This document shows, piece after piece, positions 1-7,793 of a stretch of DNA of 20,352 nt. The notes beneath the pieces are model-generated. The model did no database searches. It was not told where the DNA came from and saw only the letters and a program-made list of their open reading frames with translations. The stretch's first letter is position 1; each line of letters begins with the position of its first letter. A program made the position numbers and the translations under genes. This DNA is from an uncultured Clostridia bacterium (lineage in GTDB: Bacteria; Bacillota; Clostridia; TANB77; CAG-508): positions 1 to 20,352 of the forward strand of contig CAQUUC010000008.1 in the NCBI GenBank assembly GCA_948896235.1, given 5' to 3'.

Positions 1-54
1 TGCCGAAGATACTTACGGGTTACCCTGTTGGGAAAATAGGTTGTCGCCAGGTTT
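1..54 (+). rRNA. rrf: 5S ribosomal RNA, 3' end (partial)
   Basis: The first ~54 bases match the 3' half of a bacterial 5S rRNA: a GCCGAAGATACTT segment, a short hairpin with GGGTTACCC, then GGGAAAATAGGTTGTCGCCAGG, here split across the helix IV/V and helix I strands. The 5' part lies outside the window. A tRNA-Asn gene follows within a few bases, the usual end of a clostridial rRNA operon. The exact 3' end is uncertain by a few bases. Confidence 0.8.
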
Positions 55-59
55 TATAT

Positions 60-135
60 TCCTCTTTAGCTCAGTTGGTAGAGCGCTCGGCTGTTAACCG
101 ATAGGTCGTTGGTTCGAGTCCAACAAGAGGAGCCA
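60..135 (+). tRNA. tRNA-Asn (GTT)
   Basis: A complete cloverleaf is visible: a 7-bp acceptor stem (TCCTCTT with AAGAGGA), D arm GCTC/GAGC, anticodon stem CTCGG/CCGAT around loop CTGTTAA (anticodon GTT at 93-95), T arm GTTGG/CCAAC with TTCGAGT loop, discriminator G and an encoded CCA end. It lies directly behind the 5S rRNA and is probably cotranscribed with it. A second, identical copy is at 8525-8600. Confidence 0.97.
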
Positions 136-165
136 AAAGCTAATCATTTCGATTAGCTTTTTTTT
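136..165 (+). terminator. Intrinsic terminator after rRNA/tRNA operon
   Basis: AAAGCTAATC pairs with GATTAGCTTT across a five-base loop and is followed by a run of T. It ends the 5S-tRNA-Asn transcript. The tRNA-terminator cassette recurs at 8525-8629 with a one-base change in the loop. Confidence 0.9.
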
Positions 166-216
166 ATATCTAAAACCTTTTAAATATCAAAAATATACAT
201 AGTATTCTTAAATAAA

Positions 217-245
217 TTTACAAAATCAATAGAGTATGATATATT
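217..245 (+). promoter_or_regulatory. Sigma-A-type promoter for the SDR gene
   Basis: TTTACA (217-222) and TATATT (240-245) are separated by 17 bases, in the AT-rich gap between the tRNA terminator and the RBS of the oxidoreductase gene. The call rests on box match and spacing only. Confidence 0.5.
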
Positions 246-275
246 AACAATATACGAAAGTTAGGAGGAAATTAA

Positions 276-965
276 ATGAATAAAGAAATAGTAATAATAA
301 CAGGTGGGGCAAATGGACTTGGATTAGAACTTGTTAAAAAATTTATTGAAAAAGATTACTTTGTATGTAATATAGATAGAGATTTTGAAAGAATGCAAAC
401 TCTAGATAATACATATAAAAATAATTATAAGGGATTTGTAGGAGACATTTCAGATAGCTTATTTGTTAAAGATATTATTAACCAAATATCAAATTTAGGT
501 AATATAAAAATATTAATTAATAATGCAGGAGAGCCATCATTTAAATTGCCAACACAATATGAAAAAGAAGATATAGACAAATGTTTTAAAGGATTACAAG
601 GAATGATTTTATTTTCAACTGAAACTTTAAAAGCAAAAGAAGAAAAAGATTTAAAAATAGTAAATATAATGTCATCTGCAGCATTAAGAGGAAATAAACA
701 AGAATCTGTATATTGTGCTACTAAATGGGGTGAAAGAGGATATACAGAAAGTTTGAAAGCCTGCTATAAAGGTACAAATGTAAAAGTAATTGGAGTATAT
801 CCAGGAGGAATAAATACAGATTTTTATAAAAATAGTAGAGATTATGTATCAAAAGATAAACAAGATACTTTTATGAAACCTAGTGATGTTGCTAAAACAA
901 TTATAGATAATGTTACAAACGACACTAATTTAACAATTGCAGATATAATAATTGAAAGAAACTAA
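276..965 (+). CDS. Short-chain dehydrogenase/reductase (SDR) family oxidoreductase
   Basis: A 229-residue protein of classical SDR size. It has the N-terminal dinucleotide-binding motif TGGANGLG (residues 9-16), the NNAG motif (82-85), the catalytic serine region (S133/S134) and the YxxxK pair Y146/K150, followed by the YPGG segment typical after the active site. These predict a cytosolic NAD(P)H-dependent oxidoreductase; the substrate cannot be read from the sequence. D35 near the end of the second strand suggests NAD(H) preference, which is inference. The ATG is preceded by AGGAGG at a good distance, and a promoter lies at 217-245. It may share a transcript with the peptidase-like gene 48 bases downstream. 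Confidence 0.9.
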   Translation: MNKEIVIITGGANGLGLELVKKFIEKDYFVCNIDRDFERMQTLDNTYKNNYKGFVGDISDSLFVKDIINQISNLGNIKILINNAGEPSFKLPTQYEKEDIDKCFKGLQGMILFSTETLKAKEEKDLKIVNIMSSAALRGNKQESVYCATKWGERGYTESLKACYKGTNVKVIGVYPGGINTDFYKNSRDYVSKDKQDTFMKPSDVAKTIIDNVTNDTNLTIADIIIERN

Positions 966-1013
966 TATAGGACCAGAATACCAATAGTCTGTTTCATATA
1001 GAGGAGAAAAAGT

Positions 1014-1613
1014 ATGAATATTTTATTAACATCAAACGGATTTCATAATGAAACTAAAAGAAGTAAAGAAATTGATAAGGTTTTTGAAGAAGTTGCAAGA
1101 AATAAAAGTGTTGCTATTATTTTAAATGCTACTAAAGAAGGATCAAATGTTAAAAATATTAAAGATGTAAAAGCAAATTTTGAAAAAATAGGAGCACAAG
1201 TTGTTGATTTAATTACGATTAATACAGAAAATATAACAGACATTTTTAAGTATGATGTAATTTATACTATGGGAGGAGATCCAAGGATTTTACTAGATGA
1301 TTTTTTGGAATGCAACTTCAAACAATATTTAATTAAATTTTTAGAAAAAGGAATTTATATTGGTGAAAGTGCTGGTTCTATGGTACTTTGTGATAATTTA
1401 AAATGGGTATGGGATATAAAAAAGGGAACAAAACCTAAATATGATATATTACCAAAAACATTTGAAGGATTAAACTTAGTAAAAGAAAGAATATATCCTC
1501 ATTATAATACAATAAGTGAAGAACAGAAAACAAAAGTAGATAACTACGAAAAACAATATAAGATAAAAATTACCAGAATAAATGATGGTGAATTTGTATG
1601 GGAGAATGGATAA
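1014..1613 (+). CDS. Peptidase E-like protein (S51 family, class I glutamine amidotransferase fold)
   Basis: A 199-residue protein with the nucleophile elbow GESAGSM (predicted catalytic S119), the preceding YTMGGDP loop (84-90) and a PHY motif with H163. This is the pattern of peptidase family S51 (aspartyl dipeptidase, cyanophycinase relatives). Known members cleave N-terminal Asp-X dipeptides in the cytosol; whether this one keeps that specificity is not visible. GAGGAG lies just before the ATG. No in-frame CGG occurs, although an out-of-frame CGG is present at 1037 (AAC GGA). Confidence 0.85.
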   Translation: MNILLTSNGFHNETKRSKEIDKVFEEVARNKSVAIILNATKEGSNVKNIKDVKANFEKIGAQVVDLITINTENITDIFKYDVIYTMGGDPRILLDDFLECNFKQYLIKFLEKGIYIGESAGSMVLCDNLKWVWDIKKGTKPKYDILPKTFEGLNLVKERIYPHYNTISEEQKTKVDNYEKQYKIKITRINDGEFVWENG

Positions 1614-1718
1614 AGTTGATAAAATAAAGTATTTTAAAATAGAAGAGTTACAAAATTTAGATACTTAGGGATTTTTGAATGCTTAGAAAATTTAAATAAA
1701 GTTATGGAGGAATAAAAA

Positions 1719-2165
1719 GTGGAATTAGTAATTGAAGATTTGAAATATGAAGATATAGAAGAGTGTTACAATCTTAACAAATTAATATTTAATGAAGCAT
1801 ATGGTTTAGAAGATGTAAGAGAACTATATTTAAAAATTCATAACAATACAGATACATATAGGTTTTTAGTAGCAAAATTAAATGGAAAGATTGTTGGATA
1901 TACATCAGTAATTATGGCATATAATTTGTTTGATGGAAAAACACCATTTATGACTTTATGGTGGGTTGGTACACATCCAGAATATAGACATAGGGGTATT
2001 GCTACTAAGCTTTTTGAAAAGATAGAACAAATAGCTACAGAAAATAATTGTGAATTAATTTATTTCACATCTGATGAAGATAATGAAGGTGCCCATAAGT
2101 TTTATCAAAAATTAGGCTATAATATGCACTCTAATAAGGCTTTTGTAAAAATGTTAATAGATTAA
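1719..2165 (+). CDS. GNAT family N-acetyltransferase
   Basis: A 148-residue single-domain GNAT protein. The acetyl-CoA pyrophosphate-binding motif A is seen as a beta-bulge strand (WWVGTHPEYR) followed by RHRGIA (residues 90-95) and helix ATKLFEKIEQIA. The C-terminal HKFYQKLGY motif is typical of the family. It should transfer an acetyl group from acetyl-CoA to an amine; the substrate is unknown. The start is GTG at 1719, chosen because GGAGG (1706-1710) sits 8 bases upstream and no better ATG is in frame. About 100 bases separate it from the previous gene. Confidence 0.88.
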   Translation: MELVIEDLKYEDIEECYNLNKLIFNEAYGLEDVRELYLKIHNNTDTYRFLVAKLNGKIVGYTSVIMAYNLFDGKTPFMTLWWVGTHPEYRHRGIATKLFEKIEQIATENNCELIYFTSDEDNEGAHKFYQKLGYNMHSNKAFVKMLID

Positions 2166-2226
2166 AAAACGAACAAAAGCTGTAAATGAAATTACAGGCA
2201 AATTTCAATTATGGAGAATGGATTAA

Positions 2227-3967
2227 ATGAAGGAAAAAGTGAAACCTAGTAAAATATTTGTAGATGAATTAAAAAGAACATTTCCAATTTATATATTAGG
2301 AATGGTGTTTCATGCAATTGTTATTTATATACTATATAAGATACCTAATATTATAGGAAATATATTAGATTTATTAATTAAAGGAAATGTTAGTAAAGAT
2401 GTAATTATGAATGAAGTATATGCTCTAATATTTTATTCAATTATAATGATTGTTCCAAGAATAATGTATAGAACATTGTTCTTTACAAGAGCAAGGATAT
2501 CAGATACATATTTAAGAAGCAAAGTAATAGAACATTTACAATGGGTAAAACCAGAATATTTTGATAAAGAAGATAAAGGTGTATTTTTAGCATACTTATC
2601 AAAAGAAATATTATCAATAAGAAAATTTTTGGGTAATGCTTTCTTTAATGCCTCAAGATTAATTGTAGCACCTATTATTGGTTTAATTGTGATAGGAAAA
2701 AACTTGAATATGACACTTATGTTAGCAATATTACCAGTGTTTCCAATTGCAATGTACTTTTTATATAAACTATATAAAAAACAAGGACAAGCACTTGAAC
2801 AAGAAAGAAAAGTATATCTTGATTTATCAAAGAGTATAGAACAAAACACAGCTGGTTTTAGTTTAATAAAATTATATAATGAACAAGAGAACCAAAAAGA
2901 GAAATTTGCAAAAGTTAATGAAAAAACATACTTTTCAGATGTTTATGTAGGATCTGTAATGTATAAAATGGATATGGTTTCAAATATCCTTTATGCAGCA
3001 TGTTATGTAATAGGATTTGCAGTAGGACTAATTTTAATAAGTAAAGGAGTATTAACAATAGGAGAATTAACAGCATATATTTCGTGTATTACTATTGCTA
3101 TATCAGAGATTATAAATTCAATAGAACCATTACTTACAGGAATCTCTAATTTTAAAATAGCAAGTAAAAGGTTTAATTATTTTTTCGGTTTAGAAACATA
3201 TAAAAAAGAAGGAAAAAAACTAGATAGAATTGATAAGATAGAAATTAAAAATCTTTGCTATAGCTATGAAAATAATGGAAAATTAGCACTCGAAAATATA
3301 AATATGACAATAAATAGTGGAGAAAAAATTGGTATTGTTGGTAAAGTAGGAAGCGGAAAAACTACACTTATGAATATTTTAGCTGGATTCTACGAAGTAC
3401 CAGAAAATAAAGTATTTATAAATGGAATTGATATAAATGAGTATTCAAGGGAAAGCATATTCGAAAATATAGGATATGCTATGCAAAAAAACATTATTAC
3501 AGACGATACAATAAAAAACAATATAGATATTAAAAATGAAGCAACAGATGACCAAATAGAAGATATAAGCAAAAAAGCTAACATTTTACAAGATATTCAA
3601 ACAATGCAAGATGGATTTGAAACAAGAATTGGTGAAAATGGAATTAAAATATCTGGAGGTCAAAAGCAGAGAATTCAAATTGCAAGAAAATTATTAAATG
3701 TTAGAAATATAAACATATTTGACGATACATTATCTGCACTAGATGTTGATACAGAAAAGAAAGTAACCCACGAAATTGAAAAACAAATAGGAAATAATGT
3801 ACTTATAATTGTTTCAAATAAAATAAGTATGATGGAAAAAATGGATAAAGTATATTTATTAGTAGATGGAAAGATACAAGATATGCGGAACACACGAAGA
3901 ATTGCTTGAAAAGAATGAACTTTATAGTAAGTTAAATGCCTATGAGAAAGCAGGTGATTTAGTATGA
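2227..3967 (+). CDS. ABC exporter subunit, degenerate-site half, read through a +1 frameshift at CGG
   Basis: A TMD-NBD half-transporter with six predicted membrane segments in the first ~300 residues. The NBD has Walker A GKVGSGKTT, Q-loop (AMQKN), canonical signature ISGGQ, Walker B ending FDDTLSALD (Asp where the catalytic Glu is expected) and an H-loop reading VSNK (Asn for His). It is therefore the catalytically degenerate partner of a heterodimer. The zero frame meets CGG at 3886-3888 after 553 codons and soon stops at 3909. Skipping C3886 gives G554-THEELLEKNELYSKLNAYEK, the usual C-terminal end of such exporters, and a 579-residue product. Its TGA (3965-3967) then overlaps the ATG of the next subunit, the classic coupled arrangement. 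Family call is very secure; substrate unknown. Confidence 0.93.
3886..3889 (+). other. +1 frameshift site CGGA (ABC subunit 1)
   Basis: Context ATG C GGA ACA. The zero frame reads CGG and then runs to a stop at 3907-3909. Skipping C restores the conserved Gly before THEELL. No Shine-Dalgarno-like stimulator or RF2-type slippery stretch is visible upstream. Confidence 0.85.
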
Positions 3968-5610
3968 AAAAGATTATAAAAAAGTATACTAAATCAATAG
4001 CCTTTATAGGTATACTACTATTAATTTGTGATTTTCTATCAGCATTACCACCATATATAGTAAAACAAATTGTAGATATCGACTTTTCTAGAGAAGATAT
4101 TATTAATACAGTAATATTTTTTATATTAGTATATACAAGTATACATTTAGGAAGACTCATATTTAAGTATATAAGAGATGTTATAATAAACAAGGTAATA
4201 TGTAAAATATTAAGAGATATAAGAGAAATGCTATTTAACAAAATACTTAATTTTAAAATGGGAACTTTTAATAAATATAATTCAAGTGAACTATATACAA
4301 GATTAACTACAGATGTAGATAATCTATTTGATTTATTTTTTGGATTTTTATATAACATTTTAAGTAATATTTTATATATTGTATTTATGATAATAATGAT
4401 GTTTGTAGCTAATATTAATTTAGCTATAATAGGTACTATAACAGTTTTTATAATAGCTACCATTGTATATAAATTTACTAAAATACTAGGAAATTTGGAT
4501 AATGAAGTTTTGAAAAAAAGGGATAAAGAACATAAGGAATTTTCAGAATTATATAATAAAAATAAATTGACATATCTTTTTAAATTACAAAACAAAAACA
4601 TAAAAAAGATAAATAATTTATTGGATGCAGAACTTAAAATAAGGAAAAAGTATATATTTATACATCATTTTCCATATTGGATAATAGCACTAATTCAAGC
4701 AATAGGAATTTATGCAATTATGTATTATGCTTTAAATATAAATATAGCTATTTCTTTAGGTAGCATTTATTTAGTATTATATTATACAAAAGAATGTAAA
4801 AGTCCACTTGAGGAAATTTGTAATCAATTAGAAGAAATACAAACATGTATAAATTCATATAAAAGGATAAAAGTTTTAATAAATGAAACAAATGAAGAAA
4901 ATATAGAAAAAGGGGAATATATAGAAAATCTTAATGGAGATATCGAATTTCAAAATGTATCAATGAAATATGAAAAAGAAATGGTACTTAAAAATATGTC
5001 ATTTATAATAAAAAAAGGAACAAAAGTTACAATTGCAGGAAGAACAGGAGTAGGTAAAACGACACTTACTAATATATTGATGAAATTATATGACATAGAA
5101 AGTGGAAGAATTACTATTGGGGATAATGACATATCAAAGATATCTACTAAATGTTTAAGAGATAATATTTCTTATATATCACAAAATCCATATATATTTG
5201 CAGATACAATGAGAAATAATATAACGTTAGGAAATAAAGATATAAAAGATGAACAAATAAATGATTTAATAGCAGAAATTGGAGTAGAAAATTTATTTAA
5301 CAAATTGAGTGATGGCTTAGATACAAAAATTAAACTTACCCAGTTATCATATGGAGAATTACAAATAGTGGCATTCATAAGAGCTATACTACATAAAACT
5401 AATTTCTATATATTTGATGAACCAACTTCTAATATGGATTTACAAACAGAAAAAATGATACAAAATATAATAGATAAAATTTCAAAAAATAGTACAGTAA
5501 TTATAATAGCACATAGAAAGTCTACTCTTGAAAATTCAGATAAAATTATTTATTTAAAAAATGGTAAAATAGATATGATAGTAAATAGAGAAAATGCTAA
5601 AATATACTAA
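3964..5610 (+). CDS. ABC exporter subunit, catalytically intact half
   Basis: A 548-residue half-transporter with an N-terminal membrane domain (six hydrophobic segments to about residue 290) and a C-terminal NBD: Walker A GRTGVGKTT, Q-loop (YISQNPYIF), Walker B YIFDEPTS with the catalytic Glu, and H-loop AHRK. Its signature is LSYGE, not LSGGQ. This complements the upstream subunit, which has a good signature but degenerate Walker B and H-loop, so one ATP site would be competent and one not, as in known heterodimeric exporters such as TM287/288 and BmrCD. The ATG overlaps the frameshifted stop of subunit 1 (ATGA). It contains no in-frame CGG and is uninterrupted. Confidence 0.93.
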   Translation: MKKIIKKYTKSIAFIGILLLICDFLSALPPYIVKQIVDIDFSREDIINTVIFFILVYTSIHLGRLIFKYIRDVIINKVICKILRDIREMLFNKILNFKMGTFNKYNSSELYTRLTTDVDNLFDLFFGFLYNILSNILYIVFMIIMMFVANINLAIIGTITVFIIATIVYKFTKILGNLDNEVLKKRDKEHKEFSELYNKNKLTYLFKLQNKNIKKINNLLDAELKIRKKYIFIHHFPYWIIALIQAIGIYAIMYYALNINIAISLGSIYLVLYYTKECKSPLEEICNQLEEIQTCINSYKRIKVLINETNEENIEKGEYIENLNGDIEFQNVSMKYEKEMVLKNMSFIIKKGTKVTIAGRTGVGKTTLTNILMKLYDIESGRITIGDNDISKISTKCLRDNISYISQNPYIFADTMRNNITLGNKDIKDEQINDLIAEIGVENLFNKLSDGLDTKIKLTQLSYGELQIVAFIRAILHKTNFYIFDEPTSNMDLQTEKMIQNIIDKISKNSTVIIIAHRKSTLENSDKIIYLKNGKIDMIVNRENAKIY

Positions 5611-5627
5611 AAGGTGGAGGCTAAATA

Positions 5628-6412
5628 ATGGCGATAGATTTAGTAAAGGCAGAAAAAGTATTTAAAGAATATTTAAAAGATTATGATATTCGGTAAAGGA
5701 GATATCAAGCTTAAAGTTGTTCATACATATGGAGTTATAGAAAAAAGTGAATTTATTGGAAAAGCTCTTAATTTAAAGGATGAACAAATTGAACTTTCTA
5801 AATTAATAGCATTATTACATGATATAGGAAGATTTGAACAGAGAAAAACTTTAAAAGAATTTGAGGATTTTAAGGGTTTAGATCATGCTGAATATGGGAT
5901 AAAAGTTTTATTTGAAGATGGTTGGATTAGAAAATTTATTAATGAAGAAGAATATGATAATGTGATATATGAAGCCATCAAAAATCATAATAAATATAGT
6001 ATAGATGAAAAACTACAAGGGGAAGCTTTATTACAAGCAAAAATTATAAGAGATGCAGATAAATTGGATAATTTTAGAGTAAAAGATACAGAAAAATTTG
6101 AAAATATGTTTAAGTACAATCCAGAAACAATAGATTATGAAACAATATCTCCAAAAGTGTATGAGACATTTATGAATTGTAAGCAAATAAATGTAAAGGA
6201 TAGAATAACTCGGGGTAGATATATGGATTTCGTTTTTAGCATTTATATTTGATTTTAATTTTGATGTGTGTCTTGAATATATAGAACAAAACAATTATAT
6301 TGATAGATTAATAGATAGATTACAATATAAAAATGAAGATACAAAAAAGAAGATGGAAGAAATTCGTAAATGTGCCAGTACATATATAAAAGAAAGATTA
6401 AAAAATAGTTAA
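5628..6412 (+). CDS. HD-domain metal-dependent phosphohydrolase, read through two +1 frameshifts at CGG
   Basis: The ATG at 5628 follows GGTGGAGG. Twenty-one codons end in DYDI, then CGG TAA. Skipping C5691 gives GKGDIKLK followed by the HD-domain ligands: H in HTYGV, the HD pair in ALLHDIGRFE, then HNK and the IIRDADKLDNFR segment. At 6211 the frame again meets CGG. Skipping that C gives GVDIWISFLAFIFDFNFD and a charged helix to TAA at 6410-6412; without it the protein ends after an ill-fitting FVFSIYI. The restored product is 260 residues (shifts at G22 and G195). The fold predicts hydrolysis of a phosphoester or nucleotide; the substrate is unknown. It lies 17 bases behind the ABC pair and may be cotranscribed. 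Confidence 0.88.
5691..5694 (+). other. +1 frameshift site CGGT (HD protein, first)
   Basis: Context ATT C GGT AAA. In the zero frame CGG is followed directly by TAA. Skipping C joins the 21-codon start region, which has a good RBS and ATG, to the HD domain. Confidence 0.85.
6211..6214 (+). other. +1 frameshift site CGGG (HD protein, second)
   Basis: Context ACT C GGG GTA. Skipping C restores the C-terminal LAFIFDFNFD helix region characteristic of this HD family. The unshifted frame stops at 6250-6252. Confidence 0.82.
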
Positions 6413-6445
6413 AAAACGTAGGAATATAGTACAAACACTATGCTG

Positions 6446-6474
6446 TTGACATAATTGTAAAAGTACGATATAAT
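6446..6474 (+). promoter_or_regulatory. Consensus sigma-A promoter
   Basis: TTGACA (6446-6451) and TATAAT (6469-6474) both match consensus exactly, with a 17-base spacer. It drives the small membrane-protein gene that begins about 30 bases further on. Confidence 0.9.
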
Positions 6475-6504
6475 AAGAATAACTCTATATAGGAGGAAGA
6501 AGCT

Positions 6505-6702
6505 TTGTTAGTATGGGATTTTTTTGTTAATTTGATTTCATACGCGCTGGACATAAGCCAGGTTGAAGCAGGTATTCTTTTGAGTCTTGCATTAATTGCA
6601 GGAATAATAGGATGCTTCTATAGATGGCAACCGAAAGGGATGTCCAAAAAAACCAAAGATAAAGCAGGTAATGAAGTTACAGTATATTACGAACTAAAAT
6701 GA
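6505..6702 (+). CDS. Small single-pass membrane protein of unknown function
   Basis: A 65-residue ORF starting at TTG 6505, chosen because AGGAGGAAG lies 6-8 bases upstream and a perfect promoter precedes it. The only other in-frame Met is near residue 46. A hydrophobic segment (about residues 22-42, ILLSLALIAGIIGCFY) is followed by a Lys-rich tail (MSKKTKDKAGNE), suggesting a membrane anchor with a cytosolic basic C-terminus. It has its own promoter and terminator, so it is a monocistronic unit that is probably well expressed. I do not recognise the family. Confidence 0.75.
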   Translation: MLVWDFFVNLISYALDISQVEAGILLSLALIAGIIGCFYRWQPKGMSKKTKDKAGNEVTVYYELK

Positions 6703-6707
6703 TAAAG

Positions 6708-6734
6708 AAAAGGCTACCCTTTGGGTAGTCTTTT
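6708..6734 (+). terminator. Intrinsic terminator of the small membrane-protein gene
   Basis: AAAAGGCTACCC pairs with GGGTAGTCTTTT (one G-U pair) over a three-base loop, with a T run at the end. It sits between the convergent small gene and udk, and the A-rich left arm could also serve the minus strand. Confidence 0.85.
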
Positions 6735-6784
6735 CCTTAAGTTCAATATTAATATAACTAGTACTTTTGTTATACAGTAAAAAT

Positions 6785-7402
6785 CTATAGGCCAATCAAT
6801 ATATTTCGTATTTGTTCTTTTATCATATTAAGAGCAACTTTATTATTACCACCTTCTGGAACTATAATATCAGCATTTTTCTTACTATATTCAACGAACT
6901 GTTCGTGCATTGGTTTAACAGTATTGCAATATTGATTAATAACAGAGTCAATGTTTCTTCCACGTTCATTAACATCACGAACTAATCTTCTAATAAAACG
7001 AATATCTGCGTCAGTATCAACAAAGATTTTAATATCCATTAATTTCATTAATTCTTTATTTTCAAATATAAGAATACCTTCAACAATAATAATTTTTTTG
7101 GGTTCAACAGTAATAGTTTCACTTTCTCTATTATGCTTAACGAAAGAATATACAGGATGTTCAATAGATTTCCCTTGCTTTAAAAGCTTTAAATGTTCTA
7201 TTAAAATATCAGTGTCAAAAGCATTTGGGTGATCATAATTTAAATTTTGTCTTTCTTCAAAACTAAGTTCATCATGTTGTTTGTAATAGAAGTCGTGAGA
7301 AAGCATTACAATATCATTTTGAAATTCTTTTTTTAAATTCTCAGCCAGAGTAGTCTTTCCTGAGCCACTACCACCAGCAATTCCAATTATTATAGGTTCC
7401 AT
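6785..7402 (-). CDS. udk: Uridine kinase
   Basis: A 205-residue P-loop kinase with Walker A GGSGSGKTT (residues 10-18), the DFYY substrate region (LSHDFYYK), NYDHPNAFD and PVYSFVKHNR motifs, the IIIVEGILIF strand and RRLVRDVNERGR, all typical of uridine/cytidine kinase. It phosphorylates uridine or cytidine to UMP/CMP in pyrimidine salvage, in the cytosol. The length equals that of well-known homologues. The RBS GAAAGGA lies just upstream of the ATG (minus strand). The only minus-strand gene between plus-strand neighbours, it is transcribed alone. I find no CGG codon in it. Confidence 0.97.
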   Translation of the reverse strand: MEPIIIGIAGGSGSGKTTLAENLKKEFQNDIVMLSHDFYYKQHDELSFEERQNLNYDHPNAFDTDILIEHLKLLKQGKSIEHPVYSFVKHNRESETITVEPKKIIIVEGILIFENKELMKLMDIKIFVDTDADIRFIRRLVRDVNERGRNIDSVINQYCNTVKPMHEQFVEYSKKNADIIVPEGGNNKVALNMIKEQIRNILIGL

Positions 7403-7574
7403 AAATATAATCCTTTCAAATAACTAAATTATATATATTATAAGATGTTTTTTGACAAAATACAAGTATAAAAGCCAAAATATGCATATAAGCATTAATA
7501 GAATATAGAAAAAATATTATAATAAAATTAAAAAAGTCTATTTACAAAAACGTATATAAGTAATATATAAATGA

Positions 7575-7604
7575 TAGCTCAGTTGGTAGAGCAATTTGCT
7601 GTTA
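7575..7604 (+). other. tRNA-Asn-like relic (D arm and anticodon loop)
   Basis: Eighteen bases from TAGCTCAGTTGG onward are identical to the D arm of the two tRNA-Asn genes here. After five differing bases, GCTGTTA (the anticodon-loop region with GTT) is again identical at the same spacing. The anticodon stem no longer pairs, and I see no T arm, acceptor stem or CCA. It reads as a decayed tRNA-Asn fragment in the leader of pnuC. CTCAG (7578-7582) can instead pair with CTGAG (7608-7612). Confidence 0.6.
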
Positions 7605-7720
7605 GCTGCTGAGAAAATAAGTGTTGCCAGTGGCATAGAAAGCAAATCTTCAAAGATGCAATAAGTAGTTTGAAGAAAAAGGCTTACAGTAAGGGATGGC
7701 CTTTTAGTATATGGTAAATA
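7605..7720 (+). promoter_or_regulatory. Structured, possibly regulatory leader upstream of pnuC
   Basis: This non-coding stretch follows the tRNA relic. It holds TCTTCAAA and TTTGAAGA, which can pair as an 8-bp stem (about 7647-7676), and AAAAGGC pairing with GCCTTTT (about 7678-7706), a hairpin ending in a short T run. It is less AT-rich than its flanks. I cannot assign it to a known riboswitch class. It could be an attenuator for the downstream NAD-precursor transporter or part of the decayed tRNA locus. The rest of 7403-7793 shows only AT-rich promoter-like sequence. Confidence 0.35.
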
Positions 7721-7793
7721 AATGATACTTTTATATTGTAATAGGATAAGAAATATGATAAAATTACATAAATCAAATATGGAGGTTTATGTA

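Noticed and set aside
1606..1713. A small ORF or broken gene remnant between the peptidase-like and GNAT genes (ATG 1606 overlapping the previous stop)
   Set aside because: The zero frame ends after 20 codons at 1668, and a continuation in another frame to 1713 gives only about 35 residues with no recognisable family. There is no CGG at the break. Too little to call.
3675..4601. A 308-codon minus-strand ORF across the ABC junction
   Set aside because: It overlaps two secure ABC genes in antisense, has a low-complexity hydrophobic translation typical of AT-rich shadows, and no RBS.
7605..7720. T-box, preQ1 or NAD riboswitch before pnuC
   Set aside because: AGGGATGGC near 7692 only loosely resembles a T-box core, and there is no convincing specifier or antiterminator arrangement. 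Other class motifs were not recognisable by eye.
7722..7793. Upstream ATG 7722 as pnuC start
   Set aside because: It has no RBS, whereas ATG 7794 has GGAGG at 8 bases and gives a normal PnuC N-terminus.
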